Part shown: piece after piece, positions 13,306 through 15,511 of the stretch
Layout: every line of letters begins with the position of its first letter
Numbering within the stretch: position 1 is the first letter of the stretch
Origin: Sulfuriferula multivorans
Lineage (GTDB): Bacteria > Pseudomonadota > Gammaproteobacteria > Burkholderiales > Thiobacillaceae
DNA length: 15,511 bases
Assembly (NCBI GenBank): GCA_010365175.1
Contig: JAAFGW010000034.1
Location: 1 to 15,511 of the forward strand
Direction: 5' to 3'
Translations under genes and position numbers: made by a program
Notes under the pieces: generated by a model
Seen by the model: the letters and a program-made list of their open reading frames with translations, nothing else
Database searches by the model: none
What the model was told of the DNA's origin: nothing

Positions 13306-14826
13306 ATGCAAACAGGCTTAGAAGACCAGCTCGGGCTCTATCAGAAACGAATTCCCATTTTCACTCGTTCGGTGAAGGGGCGTTTTCGGCGTTTCAAAAC
13401 GTCGGTTCTGGTGTTGGCCTATGCCATGTTTTTCCTGTTGCCCTGGATTCCCTGGACGCGGCTGGATGCCCCTGCGCAAGCCTTGCTGTTTGATCTGCCA
13501 GGCCGCCAGTTTCTGATTTTCGGACTCACGGTTTATCCGCAAAACATCATTTGGCTGGCCTTTTTGTTGATCATCGCGGCCATCCTGTTGTTTTTCGTGA
13601 CGGGACTGGTTGGGCGTGCCTTCTGTGGCTATTTCTGCTTCCAGACGGTGTGGACTGATTTTTTCATCTGGATCGAAAGCGCCATCCAGGGTGAGCGGCC
13701 GACACGGGTACGCCTGTTTCGTCAACCGTGGGATCGGGAAAAAATAATCAAAGTGGGAAGCACCCATGCGCTGTGGTTGCTGGTCTCATTCTGGACAGGG
13801 CTCAGCTTCGTCGCCTATTTCACGTATGCGCCTCAACTCGTGCTGGATTTCTTCACGGGGCGGGCGGCGGACGCGGCCTATATCACAACCGGATTGCTGA
13901 CGCTGACAACCTATGTAGCCGCAGGCCTGATGCGCGAACAGGTCTGTACCTACATTTGTCCGTATGGCCGTTTCCAGAGCGTGATGTATGAGCCAGAAAC
14001 ACTGGCTGTACATTACGATGCCAAACGCGGGGAAGGCGTGCATGGCCGTGCTGTTGTGCGCGCCGGTCGAGGGATAGTTACCGAGCGTCGTCTTGCACGT
14101 GCTGAAGGCGTTATGAGTGCCGAACGTCGTCTAGCCGATCTGACTACAGGAGCACGCGCACTCGCCGAACGACACGAAAAAGGCTTGGGTGACTGCATTG
14201 ATTGTGGTCTTTGTGTGCAGGTCTGCCCAGCCGGGATCGACATCCGCGAGGGTCTGCAATACAAATGCATTTCGTGCGGTTTGTGTATCGACGCCTGCAA
14301 CACCATCATGGATTCCTTCGGTTTTCCGCGTGGTCTGATTCGCTACGATTCGGAATCCAATCTGGCTGCTGCCACACAGGCACCGCCACGATTGCATTGG
14401 CTGGGCTTGAAAACGCTGGGCTACGGTGCCGCATTCATTTTAATGAGCGGACTGCTGGTCTATAGCATCAGCAGCCAGGAAAGCTTTGATCGCGCTGTCA
14501 GCCAGATACGCCAACCGCTCTACGTGGTGCTGTCAAACAATGACATCCGCAATCGCTATCAGGTACGTATTACCAATAAGGCGGCGTACGAGCAGACCTA
14601 TTTCATCAGTGCGACGGATATTCCCGCTGATGCGCTGGATTTTGGCGGTTTCAGTGAAATAAGCATCAAGCCCGGTCATAGCGGCCTGGTGCAGGTCAGT
14701 GTGCACTTGCCCCCCGCTTTGGCCGCGAAAACAGAGCGTTTCGATCTGGTGATCACTCCGAAGGGAAAACCAGCTGAAGCGCGTTCCGAGTCCGTCCATT
14801 TTGACAGCCCGAGCCGACGTCCATGA
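13306..14826 (+). CDS. ccoG: Cytochrome c oxidase accessory protein CcoG (membrane polyferredoxin)
   Basis: CcoG/RdxA/FixG is a membrane-bound 4Fe-4S protein needed for cbb3 assembly; it has been linked to periplasmic Cu(II) reduction for the copper chaperones. The 506-aa product has several helices, FCGYFC (Cys107, Cys111), CTYICPYG (Cys214, Cys218), and two ferredoxin motifs: Cys297/300/303/307 (CIDCGLCVQVC) and Cys321/324/327/331 (CISCGLCIDAC). The C-terminus has an immunoglobulin-like periplasmic domain after the last helix (about 370-390). The ATG at 13306 precedes the family-like LYQKRIPIFTRSVKGRFRRF. An in-frame TTG at 13276 lies inside the terminator stem and is rejected. No Shine-Dalgarno is visible before the ATG. 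The linker between CPYG and the first ferredoxin motif is unusually long and Arg-rich (residues 243-292), with a repeated ERRLA. The stop overlaps ccoH (ATGA). Confidence 0.93.
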   Translation: MQTGLEDQLGLYQKRIPIFTRSVKGRFRRFKTSVLVLAYAMFFLLPWIPWTRLDAPAQALLFDLPGRQFLIFGLTVYPQNIIWLAFLLIIAAILLFFVTGLVGRAFCGYFCFQTVWTDFFIWIESAIQGERPTRVRLFRQPWDREKIIKVGSTHALWLLVSFWTGLSFVAYFTYAPQLVLDFFTGRAADAAYITTGLLTLTTYVAAGLMREQVCTYICPYGRFQSVMYEPETLAVHYDAKRGEGVHGRAVVRAGRGIVTERRLARAEGVMSAERRLADLTTGARALAERHEKGLGDCIDCGLCVQVCPAGIDIREGLQYKCISCGLCIDACNTIMDSFGFPRGLIRYDSESNLAAATQAPPRLHWLGLKTLGYGAAFILMSGLLVYSISSQESFDRAVSQIRQPLYVVLSNNDIRNRYQVRITNKAAYEQTYFISATDIPADALDFGGFSEISIKPGHSGLVQVSVHLPPALAAKTERFDLVITPKGKPAEARSESVHFDSPSRRP

Positions 14827-15511
14827 ATACGATGACTACCCTTTTTGGCGGACTGGCCGCAGTGTTGGTTCTGTATGCCGCCGGTGGCTGGGTGCGTAGC
14901 CTACCCCCCATGCTGCGTGCCGTACTGGCAGGTGTGCTTCCCCTGATCACCTACTTTGCACTCATTGTGGGGCAGTGGCCAGGTCTGGATGTAGTGGCCA
15001 TGCACATATCCGTTTTTCTTGCAGCAGCACTGGTTCTATACGCCTTGAATCAATTTCGCCAGCGCGGTAGCGGTCGCATGCACTGGGCGCCAAAACTACT
15101 GACAGGATTCTTCATTGGCCTGGTGTTTCTCAATGCAGCACTGCTTCAAATTTCAACAAAGGGTCTGCCCGAACCGATAGCGAAATGGTGGTTGGGGAAC
15201 GATGACAGCGCCGTGTTTAGTGGCTTTTCCGGTGTGGTTGCACACGGAGAGAATGCGGCTAAAGCCGTTTCATCCGAGCTCAATGAAACGTACCGCGAAT
15301 CCCAATTGGGTTGGCAAGTCGAGTTCTCCGGTCTGGAAAGTGACGAGCGCACTCGGTTGATCAGCATTCGCGTAAAAGACCGCACGGGATTGCCTGTGGA
15401 TCGGGTGGAAGCCGAGTTGATTCTGCAGCGACCAGGCGCCACGAAGCCCACACTGTTTCTGCCCTTGATGGCAAATGAGGCGGGCGTATATACCGCTACG
15501 CTGAGCTTGCC
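14823..15511 (+). CDS. CcoH/FixH family cbb3 assembly protein, N-terminally extended (3' end outside window)
   Basis: The frame starts at an ATG overlapping the ccoG stop and stays open to the window end, giving 229 residues so far. The first 110 or so residues form about four membrane helices (roughly 6-22, 30-50, 56-75 and 90-110). A periplasmic domain follows, with WWLGNDDSAVFSGFSG, then SSELNETYRESQLGWQVEF and beta strands such as LISIRVKDRTGLPVD. The latter half fits the FixH domain, which stabilises newly made cbb3 oxidase. Classical FixH has about 150-170 aa and one helix, so this is an extended form. Similar extended proteins exist in betaproteobacteria as far as I recall. The assignment rests on position after ccoG and on the C-terminal pattern. 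Confidence 0.78.
   Translation, partial: MNTMTTLFGGLAAVLVLYAAGGWVRSLPPMLRAVLAGVLPLITYFALIVGQWPGLDVVAMHISVFLAAALVLYALNQFRQRGSGRMHWAPKLLTGFFIGLVFLNAALLQISTKGLPEPIAKWWLGNDDSAVFSGFSGVVAHGENAAKAVSSELNETYRESQLGWQVEFSGLESDERTRLISIRVKDRTGLPVDRVEAELILQRPGATKPTLFLPLMANEAGVYTATLSL

Noticed and set aside
1..15511. CRISPR arrays, tRNA or rRNA genes, insertion sequences, phage genes
   Set aside because: No repeated spacer pattern, cloverleaf, transposase frame or terminal inverted repeats were seen. Coding is almost continuous with respiratory genes.

Overview
The window is a nearly gap-free respiratory locus. It encodes two different haem-copper terminal oxidases together with their assembly factors. It looks like a chromosomal segment of a betaproteobacterium, possibly of the Nitrosomonadales type. 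That view rests on the gene order (DUF2244 - coxB - coxA - small assembly protein - ctaG - DUF2970 - coxC - reverse-strand DUF2909 - SURF1 - Sco-like - ctaA - ctaB), which is a betaproteobacterial arrangement, and on moderate G+C. The genus cannot be fixed from the sequence alone. No RNA genes, insertion sequences, phage genes or CRISPR arrays were seen, and no gap between genes exceeds about 150 bases.

Region 1 (1-5147) is the aa3/caa3-type cytochrome c oxidase operon. It starts with the end of a DUF2244 membrane protein. Then come CoxB (CuA subunit with a fused C-terminal cytochrome c domain), CoxA (catalytic subunit), a 40-residue membrane peptide, CtaG/Cox11 (copper delivery to CuB), a DUF2970 peptide and CoxC. 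The region closes with a perfect 17-bp bidirectional terminator.

Region 2 (5160-8623) is the assembly block. A small DUF2909 membrane gene lies on the minus strand. Diverging from it are SURF1, a membrane-anchored Sco-like thioredoxin-fold protein that lacks the usual copper-binding histidine, CtaA (haem A synthase) and CtaB (haem O synthase). CtaB makes haem O from haem B, CtaA oxidises it to haem A, and SURF1, CtaG and Sco proteins insert haem and copper into the aa3 enzyme.

Region 3 (8624-9758) is a two-gene control and copper module: an Rrf2-family regulator with three cysteines suited to an Fe-S cluster, overlapping by four bases a Sco1/SenC lipoprotein. An inverted repeat flanks the probable -10 box upstream, which suggests autoregulation.

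Region 4 (9759-15511) is the high-affinity cbb3 oxidase operon ccoN-ccoO-ccoQ-ccoP. After a strong 17-bp hairpin come ccoG (membrane ferredoxin-type assembly protein with an unusually long linker) and ccoH (FixH-type, with an extended multi-helix N-terminus, cut by the window end).

Together the genes would let the cell respire at both high oxygen (aa3) and low oxygen (cbb3). The Rrf2-Sco pair sits physically between the two sets. Most of the window is recognisable biology. The less ordinary points are the Rrf2-Sco pair with its dyad, the histidine-less Sco-like protein, the CcoG linker insertion and the hairpin that splits ccoNOQP from ccoGH.
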